64,000 nt of DNA from Salticus scenicus (lineage: Eukaryota > Arthropoda > Arachnida > Araneae > Salticidae), in contig OZ005655.1 of assembly GCA_963930645.1 (NCBI GenBank), forward strand, positions 131,389,626 through 131,453,625, read 5' to 3'. The position numbers were made by a program, and so were the translations under genes. Shown here one piece after another: positions 21,701 to 30,410 of this stretch. Numbering within the stretch: the stretch's first letter is position 1; each line of letters begins with the position of its first letter. The notes beneath the pieces were generated by a model that saw nothing but the letters and a program-made list of their open reading frames with translations, searched no databases and had not been told where the DNA came from.

Positions 21701-22813
21701 GTTGTTTGCAGTAGCTTTTGATATAGAAATTAAATTGCATTTCAATTTTGGAACGCACAAAACATTTGTTAACTTTAAATTGGTTACACCGTGATTACCG
21801 GGAACTTTTAATTTGACTGTTCCAACACCTGTGATCTCCGCTGTTTCATCTACAGCTAATTTTATAAATGATCCAATTCTAGGTTCAAAATCTATAAACA
21901 AATTCTTGTCATGAGCCATATGTGATGTCGTACCGCAATCGAGACACCACTCGGAATGTTCTTGGAAAGAGTTACTGGCTGCCATCGTGAACTCTGTACT
22001 ATCTTCAACCATAAATGATCTATCTTTGTATTTATTCGATGAAGTGAATTTTCTGTCTGAGATCTTCTTTCTGCATTCTGAGGCTTTATGCCCTACTTTT
22101 GAACAGTAATTGCATTTGAAGATTGCATAATTTCTTTCGCCATACGTGTTCTTGTTCTGCACAAGCTTTAAGATTTCTCTTTTGTTCTTTTCAGGAAGAT
22201 TTTTCTTGTGAGTTGTAAAATACGCATTTGATGATTCTTGATGTTTTTTATTTTTTCTTGACTCATATTCTTCCATCATTTTAATTTTTAGAGCTTCAGG
22301 CTGCGGCAATTCATCTCTTGCTTCTATGGCGCACCTGAAATTTTCATAGCTGTCAGGAATACTGTATAAGAGCAAAATTGATAATAGATCTTCGGCTACT
22401 TGAATGTCCATTTCTTTTAGCTTGTCCACTATATTGAAGAAAATATTTAGGTGATCGGACATATTTTCACTATCAGACATTTTCTTAAAGAGTAGCTGCT
22501 TCAATAGGGTGGCTTTCTTTGCCGGTCCTCTCGATTCGTAAACTTCTTTTAATTTATTCCATACTTCATTTGAGGTGGTACAATGTTTAATATGACACAA
22601 CTCACTTGGGGTAATTGCTAGGATTAAATCGGCTCTAGCTTTAAGGTCATTTTCGAGCCATTTTTCTTCACCTTCGGCGCCTTCATCGGGCTTAATTTTC
22701 GTTCCGTTAGCATAACTCCAGTGATCATTCTTGATTAAAACAGCTTCTATCTGCAGCTTCCAGGTGTCAAAATTATTTTTCGATAACTTTTCTATATTTA
22801 ATACTTGCGACAT
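18701..22813 (-). CDS. Copia Gag-Pol polyprotein (1370 aa, single frame)
   Basis: One uninterrupted frame carries all copia domains in order. Gag starts MSQVLNIEKL. A CCHC zinc knuckle lies at C234/C237/H242/C247. The aspartic protease active site is at 292-294, followed by integrase HHCC (H422, H427, C456, C459) and the DDE triad (D487, D550, E586). An AT-hook-like KRGPGRPKK is at about 811-819. RT has the YVDD box at 1048-1051, and RNase H has D1218, E1259 and D1296. Length and order are normal for Ty1/copia. Two things are odd: the protease reads DCGTTSHM where copy 1 has DSGTTSHM, and one codon is missing from the conserved LYGL(K/R)Q motif (here SLYGLQSGRQW, 1002-1012). The start is the first Met after the primer site. 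The product may therefore be impaired despite the open frame. Confidence 0.95.
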   Translation of the reverse strand: MSQVLNIEKLSKNNFDTWKLQIEAVLIKNDHWSYANGTKIKPDEGAEGEEKWLENDLKARADLILAITPSELCHIKHCTTSNEVWNKLKEVYESRGPAKKATLLKQLLFKKMSDSENMSDHLNIFFNIVDKLKEMDIQVAEDLLSILLLYSIPDSYENFRCAIEARDELPQPEALKIKMMEEYESRKNKKHQESSNAYFTTHKKNLPEKNKREILKLVQNKNTYGERNYAIFKCNYCSKVGHKASECRKKISDRKFTSSNKYKDRSFMVEDSTEFTMAASNSFQEHSEWCLDCGTTSHMAHDKNLFIDFEPRIGSFIKLAVDETAEITGVGTVKLKVPGNHGVTNLKLTNVLCVPKLKCNLISISKATANNCRVVFTEKCAKITEQDGSLIISATRKCDLYFFQPQVDIAATTQVSNFHKWHLKLGHLNEKDLKLLKSENMLRDLNFNEKDSLKDCKACIQSKQTVKPFCKENKFHSKELLEVVYSDLCGPINVKSHGGSRYFITFLDDKSRYIEVNILKTKDEAKYAFQRYKAAVENRLGKKIKILHTDNGLEYCGEEFNKYIEECGIKREYSSQMTPQQNSRIERQNRTLCEMARCLLMQSNLPNTFWAEAVNCAAYIRNRCPTKGIKENKTPFELFFGYKPTVNYFKIFGQKCFVLNKKSKGKFEARSHEHIFVGYSNESRAYRLWNKDTRKIVISRDVRFIDEFEINDSATTDQLELIFPSENKCNDCNIKNETPIPTQTADIQRGENSGSISYPPEFNGESFSFWKGGEASHSLSEGGNVEDVSGGEESAHGKCKQQEGINNPSFKRGPGRPKKIKSWNFEKSHKECITDTKYKDETSQLADNSFNEINPSVIDALNGDYAKNWENAMKLEYDSLVKQNAWEIVDRPKDKKVIGCKWVLKTKFKPDGQIEKFKARLVAKGCSQKQGIDFEENFSPVARLSSIRTAIAYAIQNGFTAYQLDFIMAYVNGMLHEEIYMELPEFFENDIHENKVCLLKKSLYGLQSGRQWFKKLDEKLRKMKFNPLNSDKCVYYSKYPFDAIIIVYVDDLICLTKSEEHYFDIRNKLAESFKMKDMGLLHYCLGIEFNQDRDSITITQKKYIEDLLNKFNMEDSRVVNTPLDNSVKLTKQMCPNTEEEKSYMSKIPYRQLIGSLMYLSVATRPDITHAVNYLSQFNNNPGKPHWIAAKRILRYLNGTRNLGIVYYRDDKPLTAFVDADWASDINDRKSYTGYVFKYAGGPISWESRKQRTVALSTTESEYMSLSESAKETIHVRNFLKELDPEIVSSPTAIMCDNQSALRLVKNPVYHNRSKHIDIRHHFVREVYNNKLIDIKYISSDEQPADILTKSLNAYKHEKCCDMIGLNTQDR

Positions 22814-22957
22814 ATTTAATCAGCTATAGTAGCTTCTTTATAAAAAAAAGAATCAAAAATACTTTTGATTTCAGCCCTTAGGCTTAACTGTAAGTCGCAC
22901 TTTCGTTTTAGCGAATGTTAATTTAAATTTTTAAAAAGTCCGCAGTAAGATGCGTGT

Positions 22958-22974
22958 CTCTGGGCCCATAACCA
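22958..22974 (-). other. Copia copy 2 primer binding site
   Basis: The sequence is the same as in copy 1 (minus strand TGGTTATGGGCCCAGAG), complementary to the middle of initiator tRNA-Met. Confidence 0.85.
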
Positions 22975-22975
22975 T

Positions 22976-23243
22976 TGTTGGTATAAATGGGTCCACAGAG
23001 TGAAAAGCAGAGTCTTTTAAACAATCACAACATTTAATAATATAGAAAAGTAGAATAACATAATGCGGGCATTTCTTACCGCACGCTTAGCAAAGCTTTC
23101 TCGTACAGACTCATATAAACCTCTCTTTCAGAGAAGCGAAGATGCGCTGTTGATTACGTAATACAGTTACGTCACATCTGACGTCATGACAGGTGTCAGC
23201 TAGTTAACAGACGATATGAGGAAACATGCATTGAAATCCTTCA
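22976..23243 (-). repeat. 5' LTR of copia copy 2
   Basis: 268 bp, TG...CA on the minus strand, with the bZIP-type cluster at 23153-23186. The reading frame starting at 23216 on the plus strand crosses its edge and is chance. Confidence 0.95.
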
Positions 23244-23349
23244 TGGATAGTTTTAGATTTCAATATAAATATTACTCATTTAAAATTAAAAATAAAAGCT
23301 TTGTCAGTATTTTGAAACTTTTGAAGTGTGTAACACTAATTAAAAAATC

Positions 23350-24382
23350 TGGTGTGAAACAACCACACGACTTCCATTACCCACTATTACACGTATTATA
23401 TGCATTTTTGAAAGATAATGTGATCAGAAAGCATAAAAGTGACCTAAAGAGAAAATCGTTAGAGCCGTTTTTGGGATACCAACTTTTACAAAAAATCAAT
23501 TATTGACCGGAAAACAATAATTACATACAAAAGGATATTTAAAAGTGAGTTAATAGGGCGAGTTTGAAAAAAAATCCGTACAGCCGTTTTCAAAGGAACG
23601 CGCTTGCAAGACCTGAAATTGAGCTATTTATACAGGACGCCTATCAATTTTTCTGAACTAACCAACTATATCATTCGAAAGGACATCTAATAGAGTGTTT
23701 ATATAGAAAATTTGAAGAAAATCGTTAGAGCCGTTTTTGAGATACGGACTTACGGTCCCACTTCCGGTTTCCGATGTCCCACTTCCGGTTAAACTCAATT
23801 ATTGACAGGAAAACAATAATTACATACAAAAGCATATTTAAAAGTGAGTTAAAATGGCGAGTTTGAAAAAAAACCGTACAACCGTTTTTAAAGGAACGCC
23901 TTTGCGAGGCCTGAAATTGAGCTATTTATACAGGACGCCTATCAATTTTTCTAAACTAACCAACTATATCATTCGAAAGGACATCTAATAGAGTGTTTAT
24001 ATAGCAAGTTTGAAGAAAATCGTTAGAGCCGTTTTTGAGATACGGACTTATGGTCCCACTTCTGGTTTCCGATGTCCCACTTCCGGTTTTTCAATTTTCA
24101 CCAAAATTTGGAAATTTCATCTGTACACCAGACGTATTTCAATTCTAAAGTTTCGTAGCTCTATCTTTATTAGTTTCTGAGCTATAATAGCCAGAAGATT
24201 CTCCACATACGTACATACACATACACATACATACATACATACATACACACTGACCAATTGCCAAAAACCACTTTTTTGGATTCAGGGGACCTTGAAACGT
24301 GTAAATCAGGTGAAAACCCGATATCGAATTTTCAGACCGAATACAATACTTCCGTTACCTACGGTAGTAGGGTAATGGAAGT
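23350..24382 (+). mobile_element. Family A non-coding repeat, copy C (~1030 bp)
   Basis: The left end GGTGTGAAACAACCACAC (hairpin) is followed by ACTTCCATTACCC. The interior has two ~302-bp tandem units, each with GAGCTATTTATACAGGACGC and AACCAACTATATCATTCG. Next are a CATA/CACA microsatellite (24210-24248), the GGGGACCTTGAAACGTGT motif and the terminal hairpin ending GGTAATGGAAGT. Nothing is encoded. Confidence 0.75.
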
Positions 24383-24474
24383 AAAAATTATGTCAATTAT
24401 TATTTACAGACTAGTATATAATACCGTCAAAAATGACGGAATGTGAAATCAATTAAGGTAGTGAATCAATGAAT

Positions 24475-24620
24475 GCTTTGCCAGCTTCGCTGGTCACTAT
24501 ATTTAAAGGAGACTAATGTGCAAGTTGTACCTAAAGGGACTAATGTGAAAGTTGTACCTAAGGAGACTAATGTGAAAGTTGCACCTCACTGAACTAATGT
24601 GCAAGTTGCACCGAACGAAC
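24475..24620. repeat. Hairpin CCAGCTTCGCTGG and four ~30-bp tandem repeats
   Basis: Four units of the type GGAGACTAATGTGAAAGTTG lie at about 24509-24612. To the left, GCCAGCTTCGCTGGTCACTATA is the complement of the block just before the Helitron end at 15790, so this may be a reversed, eroded Helitron terminus. Confidence 0.55.
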
Positions 24621-24839
24621 AAACTATTTAAAATGACACTATTTAAAATTGGATGTTGCTTTAAATATTTGACACTTATTTTCATTTTGATATTTATTAT
24701 CAAAATTCTTGAAGAAATAATTAAAATTCTTCAAACAATAACTTCTCCTTCTAAAGCTTCTTTATCCCAAAACTTAATGACATTCACTACGAAGAGATTT
24801 AATCCGAGAACTTGTACCAGATGTTTGATCCATTGGTAT

Positions 24840-25070
24840 AACTTCAGTATATCCCCACAGCTGAATTTGGCGATTTTTCTTTGGCGCCGTTTTGAACGAT
24901 AACGATGTCGTTCTGGACTGTTTGCGATATAATATGGCAGCCTATATATTGTTTATTTTGGATTCATGATTTTATGTTTTATGATTTAGATTATGGTTTT
25001 ATCATTTATGATTTAGCCATAACCGCCAACAAAAAATCGCCAAATATCATTGTGGGGATATACTAAAGTT
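24840..25070. mobile_element. MITE with AACTTYAGTATATCCCCAC termini
   Basis: The two ends are inverted repeats of about 42 bp. The outer part is AACTTCAGTATATCCCCAC on the left and GTGGGGATATACTAAAGTT on the right; both contain TTTGGCGATTTTT further in. The element is ~230 bp and non-coding. The target duplication is unclear. Confidence 0.7.
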
Positions 25071-25249
25071 GTTCCGATTCTACACATAACAGAAGAAACA
25101 AGAATAGAAAAATTTCCCCTCTCTCTTTTTTCTTCCTTTGCTGAGTCTCCCAGCGAGTGAGTGGAATCGTCCTGTCCTGGCACTTTGCCAACCAGGGATC
25201 AATCGTCCGCGGGCGGACATGTCATTACATGGGCACGAGTTATTACACA
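25071..25249. other. Short spacer with a GC-richer patch
   Basis: 25145-25245 is GC-richer than its surroundings and contains CCAACCAGGGATCAATCG. That weakly resembles a reversed tRNA B-box region, so it may be a SINE trace. Confidence 0.25.
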
Positions 25250-25449
25250 TCACTCTCTAAAATATGAAGAGTGAGATCTGACTCTAAAAGAGTGGCATAT
25301 GACTCTTTGAACATGCCAAAATGGAGCCAACCTCTAAAGAGTGAGAAGTCTCTCTCTTTATTAAAAGTGAGGTTATTCCGAGTATTTCAAAGAATATGAC
25401 TGTTTATTTTTTCTAAAAAAATATGGATACGCTAGACGGTATCTTCTAC

Positions 25450-25575
25450 CAATTTCCTTTTTTTTTTCTTTCTTATTTTATTTTTATTTTTTTCATATTT
25501 GCTTTGGATCTGCTGGGAAAACCGTAGCCGTCTTCGTGGCAGGCGAGTGTCTTACCACTGAACCGCTGGGGACAC
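25450..25575 (-). repeat. tRNA-Gly-derived retroposon or tRNA pseudogene
   Basis: The minus strand from 25573 reads CCCCAGCGGTTCAGTGGTAAG, then CTCGCCTGCCACG with anticodon GCC, very close to arthropod tRNA-Gly(GCC). The T-arm is degenerate (CGGTTTTCCCAG). An A-rich tail follows down to about 25450. It is therefore a retroposed tRNA-like sequence rather than a working tRNA gene. Confidence 0.6.
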
Positions 25576-25652
25576 ACAAAACTTGCTTAATTTACAGTGG
25601 TAAATCATTCACATAAGAGATTAATCGCATTTATAAACTTTTACTTCATTTA

Positions 25653-26430
25653 TTAACCCTCTCGCTGCGCATTTTTTTTTATCAAAATAGGTTCAAAAAT
25701 TGCGTATTTTTTTTATTACATATTTCAAATCTACATATATTTTAGACTTAAAATATACAAAAATTTTTTGTAAAAGAGTTTTTTTTTCAATATAGAATTA
25801 GATCATAGAAAAAAGTTGTCAGAATATTGAAATTGAAGAATAATGATATAAAAGCAAAATTTGGAAAATCAATTTTGGTTAAATTATGATTTATTTTATA
25901 AAATACAAAGGTAAAAAGTATATACTAATGAAAATATGCAAAATACTTACAAAACATTTATTAGAAATGAAGTTTTGTATGATAAATTTCGAAACAAGGC
26001 TCGAGGCAAAGTCTGACCTCGCAATCCTCGAAATTTTCATCAGTTCCGCTATAAATATCATCAATATACTCGGAATCAGAGTCAGAACTACTGTCAGTGT
26101 CGGAAATATCGTCAGGAACATAGGTCATATCACTCGCGAAACGCTTCCTGCCAGACATCTTTGAGCTCTGAAAAGCGCGCGCAAAATGCTAAAAAAAATT
26201 CTTTTTATATTTCGCAGAAACGTGGACAACTAACGCCATCTGTTAGTCGACATCTAAATAAACAATTAAACATTACAGAAAAGCCGAAATGAAACCATGA
26301 ACGGGGAAAGAGCGGGTTGCACACTTAAATAGACGGCAAAAACGCATCCCCGCGATAATCGCGGGTTGCGCAAATTTTGCTACTTCTACGTTGCCCGTGG
26401 AAATCGCGGGATGCGCAGCGAGAGGGTTAA
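25653..26430 (-). mobile_element. piggyBac deletion derivative
   Basis: TTAA target duplications (25653-25656, 26427-26430) flank perfect inverted repeats CCCTCTCGCTGCGCAT. TTAA plus a CCC start is the piggyBac signature. The 770-bp body keeps only the start of a transposase on the minus strand. Confidence 0.85.
25961..26158 (-). pseudogene. piggyBac transposase N-terminal fragment
   Basis: The 65-residue frame starts MSGRKRFASDMTYVPDD and is then rich in Asp, Glu and Ser (SDTDSSSDSDSEYIDD). Such acidic N-termini are typical of piggyBac transposases. It starts about 270 bp inside the right TIR, as expected for the 5' end of the gene. The catalytic DDD domain and the C-terminal zinc-binding domain are absent, removed by the internal deletion. 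The context (TTAA, TIRs) is stronger evidence than the peptide itself. Confidence 0.6.
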
Positions 26431-27354
26431 AAATATAAAATTACAGAATTCTAATGCACATTTTAAAATTAAAGTTAGAATTGCTTTAAATTACTAAAGT
26501 TAGAATTATTTTTAAATTAATAAAATTAGAATTATTTCTTAAATGAAAATGTATACTTGAAGAGAAATTCCCTAAGACAAATAGTTATTTTAAATGTAGC
26601 TTAGGGGAAAAGAAAAATTCTTGAGTGTGCATGAATTAAAAAAAAAAAAAAAAAAAAAAAAGTTAAATATTTACGACAAATCTACACAGTTTCTTGAAAA
26701 ACTCGTCTGTTCAGGAGTATTAAATCTCGCTGATGATTTTAATTTTTAGTAAAATATTATAGCCAGCTTTTTTAATGTTTCACAAGTGTTAAGCATCAAT
26801 GACTATAATAAAAATAAAAATTCCTATTATGCTTTTAAGATGTTATGCATTAAGTATTTGCACTGGTATTTTCTTTTATACCTTATATATTTCCAAATAA
26901 AACTCCTTGCTTTCATTACGAATTTCCATAACTTTCTTATGATTTTCGATTCTTTACTAATAACACTTCAATTTTATCAATCGTATAAAAAATTTATATT
27001 TACCAAAACAGCTTTTAACATAATTATTTTCTTTTTTTAAACTCAAATTAATTCAATAATTTCTGTTAAACAAATCACATGCATGAGATTGCCGAGAAAT
27101 TGTCTTTCATATTTCGTTCGAAATATGGTAAGTAGATGGCGCCAGCAAATCTTCACTCTTCAGCAGGTTGATCTTGCAATTGATGATGACATCACTTTTT
27201 GTGACAGAGTGACTAGAAGTCTCTCTTTCGAGAAAGGTGAGAAATGTCACATTTTCAAGAGTGACAATAGTATTTTCTCACTTTAATTCGTGTCAAAATA
27301 ATGGTCACTTTTTTAAGGAGTGAGATTCCCACTCCAGAAATTTTAGAGAGCAGT

Positions 27355-28448
27355 AAAAGATAAATAATTCTAAAACAAAATATGACAATAAATTAAGTCA
27401 AAGAGTTTCATAATTCCTTGAAGTTAATTATTTATCCACTGTTATCCGAAAAATAGTCAAATACTAAATAAGTTTTAACAAATCAGTTTGATTTTCTTGA
27501 GTATATATGAAAAGTGTTATTATCCGCGATTGTAATGAAATGTTCTCCCTCTGGTGGGCTAAGGTGAAATTACAATTAACATGCATAGCTTTCGAATTCA
27601 TCTAGACGCCATTGCTGGCCGATATTTAGTTTCACATATATTTATTGAATAAAAATGAATAAATCCGGTAAAAAAGATAACACTTACTGTTGTGTGCCAC
27701 AGTGTAACTCCAAGAATAAAAAAATCAAGAATTAAGCTTCCATTTATTTCCAAATGACAAATTTAAAATTTCGGTTGCTTCGGCTAATGGAAGTAAAAAA
27801 TTAATCAGATGATTTGAAACTAATATTTGTTCAGCTTCTGGTAAAAATCTACTTCCGATCGAACGTTGAATAAACTGAAATATTTTTTCCAAAAGCAATC
27901 AATTTTCCATGATGTAATGGCGGAGAAATTATAGCACGAATATTAAGTAGTAACACATATAGAACAAAAATTAATGCACGTGGCCATTATATTTACTAAC
28001 AACAGAAACTGAAAAAGCGCCCTCTATCGATCATTACAAACGCGGATAGTATTTTAATAAGTGATAAGTAAAAAAATACATGGAGTCATGGTTCTTGATT
28101 TAATTAAAGAAATTAGTTTTCAATCATGAAATTGTAAGTAACATAAAAAGGCTTTAAAGCATTGTGTAGGCAACAAACGAGATATAAGTGCGTATTATAA
28201 AAAGTTTAGAAAAGAAAAAAAAAAAGAAAGAAAGAAAAATGTATGATTATGTTGAACTGAAATGAAATAACTCGCATTTTTGTAAATGTATCATCAAAAT
28301 ATTTGTGATGCACATGACTGTTAAAAAAAAAAAAAAAAACGTCTGTATCTTTATGAATTCTTTAAGAATGCCGCTGAGCGAGAGTGTGTAAGTTCTATAT
28401 GTAATTTTATTCAATATTTTATAGAAGCACTCATAGCACCAAATGTAG

Positions 28449-28479
<31 letters not shown>

Positions 28480-28593
28480 ACATATTATTTATTTTTATTT
28501 GAAATAATGGTAACAATGTATATAAGCTTACTTAAGGTGTAACTATTGTTATCTTTGTTAACTTCAATTAAGATTTAACAATTTCTACCTTTA
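27355..28593. other. Mostly non-coding DNA
   Basis: Apart from the THAP-like fragment at 27654, it holds poly-A at 28323-28339, a (TAA)n tract at 28456-28480 and AT-rich sequence. The minus frame at 28247-28516 is built on those tracts and is not a gene. Confidence 0.4.
27654..27725 (+). pseudogene. Possible THAP-domain fragment
   Basis: From the ATG at 27654 the frame reads MNKSGKKDNTYCCVPQCNSK and stops at 27726. THAP domains (C2CH zinc DNA-binding modules of transposase-derived proteins) begin C-x-V-x-x-C in this way. Just after the stop, another frame reads KLPFISK, recalling the 'SFHxFPKD' segment of THAP after a frameshift. The remaining zinc ligands are not visible. It could be a relic of a P-element-like gene or a host exon. 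The identification rests on about 20 residues. Confidence 0.4.
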
Positions 28594-29068
28594 TTAACCC
28601 TTTGAGTGCTATGGACGCACATATGCGTCCAGCGAAAGTCATTAATATAGACTATGGACGCAAAGACGCGCTTAGCAGATGTTATCAGTATGGACTATGG
28701 ACGCAAATACGCGCCCGGCAAAAATGATCAGTGTACTATGCAACACTCGCATACCTCGTCACTTAGTAACGATGAAAAACAAACTTTTGTTTTATACGCT
28801 ACTTCAGTTATTTTTTTAATAGCTCATTTCTCCTGGAAATTCAAATTCTCCAGGTCAGTAAACAGTATATACTGAAAATAAAAATGTTTTCATTTAGTGT
28901 GAAATAGATAACGGAATAATATTTGTATACTATATTATAATGTATCATACACCGTCAACGAGATCCATACTACGCGAAAAAGTATTCAGTCCCTGGCGAT
29001 CGTCAGCGCCAACCGCGCCGTCCGTATGGACCGCATAGGCCGCGAGTATTCAGCACTCAAAGGGTTAA
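28594..29068. mobile_element. piggyBac-type MITE (475 bp)
   Basis: TTAA at 28594-28597 and 29065-29068 flanks CCCTTTGAGTGCT and its complement AGCACTCAAAGGG. The interior repeats ACTATGGACGCA about three times (28610-28710). It has no transposase, and the plus frame at 28654 is incidental. Confidence 0.8.
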
Positions 29069-29180
29069 ACCTCATGACATTTTATCCTTTCTTAAAATTT
29101 AATGACACTGACTAAACGCTACGTAACTTTAATGCATAAAACAAGATATTAACAGAATTTTTAGTAGCTAAGTTGAGACA

Positions 29181-29181
<1 letters not shown>

Positions 29182-29223
<42 letters not shown>
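29182..29223. repeat. (TA)n microsatellite
   Basis: About 20 TA units. Confidence 0.95.
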
Positions 29224-29226
<3 letters not shown>

Positions 29227-29957
29227 CAAATTTTTAACCGACAAATAAAAATGCGAAAAAAAAAAAAAAGCATTTAAATTATATTTTTAAGTAAAACCTT
29301 TTTAATTACTAATACAATGGGACGGTTCAATTTTGACAACTGAGGGTGGAAGGTAGAACATAAGTTAAATATTAAAAGAAACATGTATAATTTTTAATAC
29401 AACAGTTTTGCGTTGAATTCAAACATATAAGAGTAATAACATTTTATTTAACTTGGAAAAACCTGAAATCAGTGCTCTTAAATTTTTCCCATAGACTTAA
29501 TATTTCTCAATTTCTTTGTTTGGTAAGTTCCAATCTATATTAACATTCCCCACTAAAAATAATCTCAAAATTTTCTTTAAAAAAAATCTGCAGAATATCT
29601 TAAGTTATTTGGCCCACTTCTTAAGCCTATATGTTCTGAAGAAAATCTACAGAATATAATCTTCATATTTTTTTCAAAATATATAGGCCTAAGAAGTGGG
29701 CCAAATAACTTAAGATATTCTGCAGATTATAGTTTTTTTAAGTTAATCTTAAAATTATTTTCAGTGTGATCTACAGAAAAGTTTTGCATTCAAATCAGAT
29801 GGAAGATAATTATAAATGAAATAAAGTATAAAGTCTTTTCAAATTTAATATTTTATTCATTTAGATTATTTTAAATACTTATTCAAGACTTAAAGAGAAG
29901 GTTTAGAAGAAATTATATATTACTAAATTATGACATTTTGCATAAGACAGATCTGTT

Positions 29958-30002
<45 letters not shown>

Positions 30003-30410
30003 TGTATCTCAGCTACTAATTAAAATAATTTCATAAGTAATACATCATTTGAAAGATTTGTTAATCTGAAACGGAAGAGCAGATTGCAGAAATTTCTACC
30101 GCAAGATGGAGCTGTAATATTTTAAAATTTCAATATTTCAAATTCTAATTATGATTAAATTATTTTTAATGCATCATTCGAAAGATATTTTAAAGTTCTT
30201 TTATATTATCGAAAGTGGAATTCGAGATTTCACCTGATTTACACGTTTTAAGGTCTCCTGATTAGGTCTTCTTCTGCATCTCAGCTAATTGAGTTAGACC
30301 GTTCAAAAATGGTATATGTAGGTGAATTAGGGGGGCTGGAAAGGTGAAGAAGGAACAGGCACACACAGCGCGCAAAGAACTGCGCTGACGAAAGCAGTGG
30401 AGACTCGGTA
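29224..30410. other. AT-rich DNA with a palindrome and a microsatellite
   Basis: Includes the palindrome at 29585-29728 and (CA)n(TA)n at 29957-30002. Near 30224-30260, ACACGTTTTAAGGTCTCCTGA repeats the motif found near one end of family A, so a family remnant may lie here. Confidence 0.4.
29585..29728. repeat. Long palindrome with ~48-bp arms
   Basis: AATCTGCAGAATATCTTAAG... (29585-29634) is the complement of the arm ending at 29728, with a ~46-bp spacer. Both arms contain TTTGGCCCACTTCTTA. It may be a MITE or a foldback. Confidence 0.75.

Larger units (their letters stand above)
18186..23248 (-). mobile_element. Ty1/copia LTR retrotransposon, copy 2 (complete, full-length frame)
   Basis: The element spans 18191-23243 with 268-bp LTRs and a TGGAT duplication at 18186-18190 and 23244-23248. 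The LTRs differ at three positions by eye (about 1%). It has a different target site from copy 1, so the two are independent insertions of one young family. Confidence 0.95.
25250..27354. mobile_element. Composite TIR element with CTCTCTAAAAT ends
   Basis: The left end CACTCTCTAAAATATGAAG and the right end (complement of CTCTCTAAAATTTCTGGAG) are inverted. Matching text such as GAGTGAGA, AAGAGTG and 'ACTCTTTGAA' continues inward for over 100 bp. A piggyBac derivative and a tRNA-derived sequence lie inside. No transposase was recognised outside the piggyBac piece, and the frames at 26786 and 27083 are not convincing. Confidence 0.45.

Noticed and set aside
24509..24612. Short regularly spaced repeats resembling a CRISPR array
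   Set aside because: The units are contiguous ~30-bp tandem copies without distinct spacers, in an evidently eukaryotic sequence.
25506..25573. Functional tRNA-Gly gene
   Set aside because: The T-arm and acceptor stem do not pair well and an A-rich tail follows, so a retroposed copy is more likely.
26786..27040. 84-codon frame that could be read as a membrane protein
   Set aside because: AT-rich, rich in Phe/Ile/Tyr/Lys as expected by chance in such DNA, with no homology signal or conserved context.
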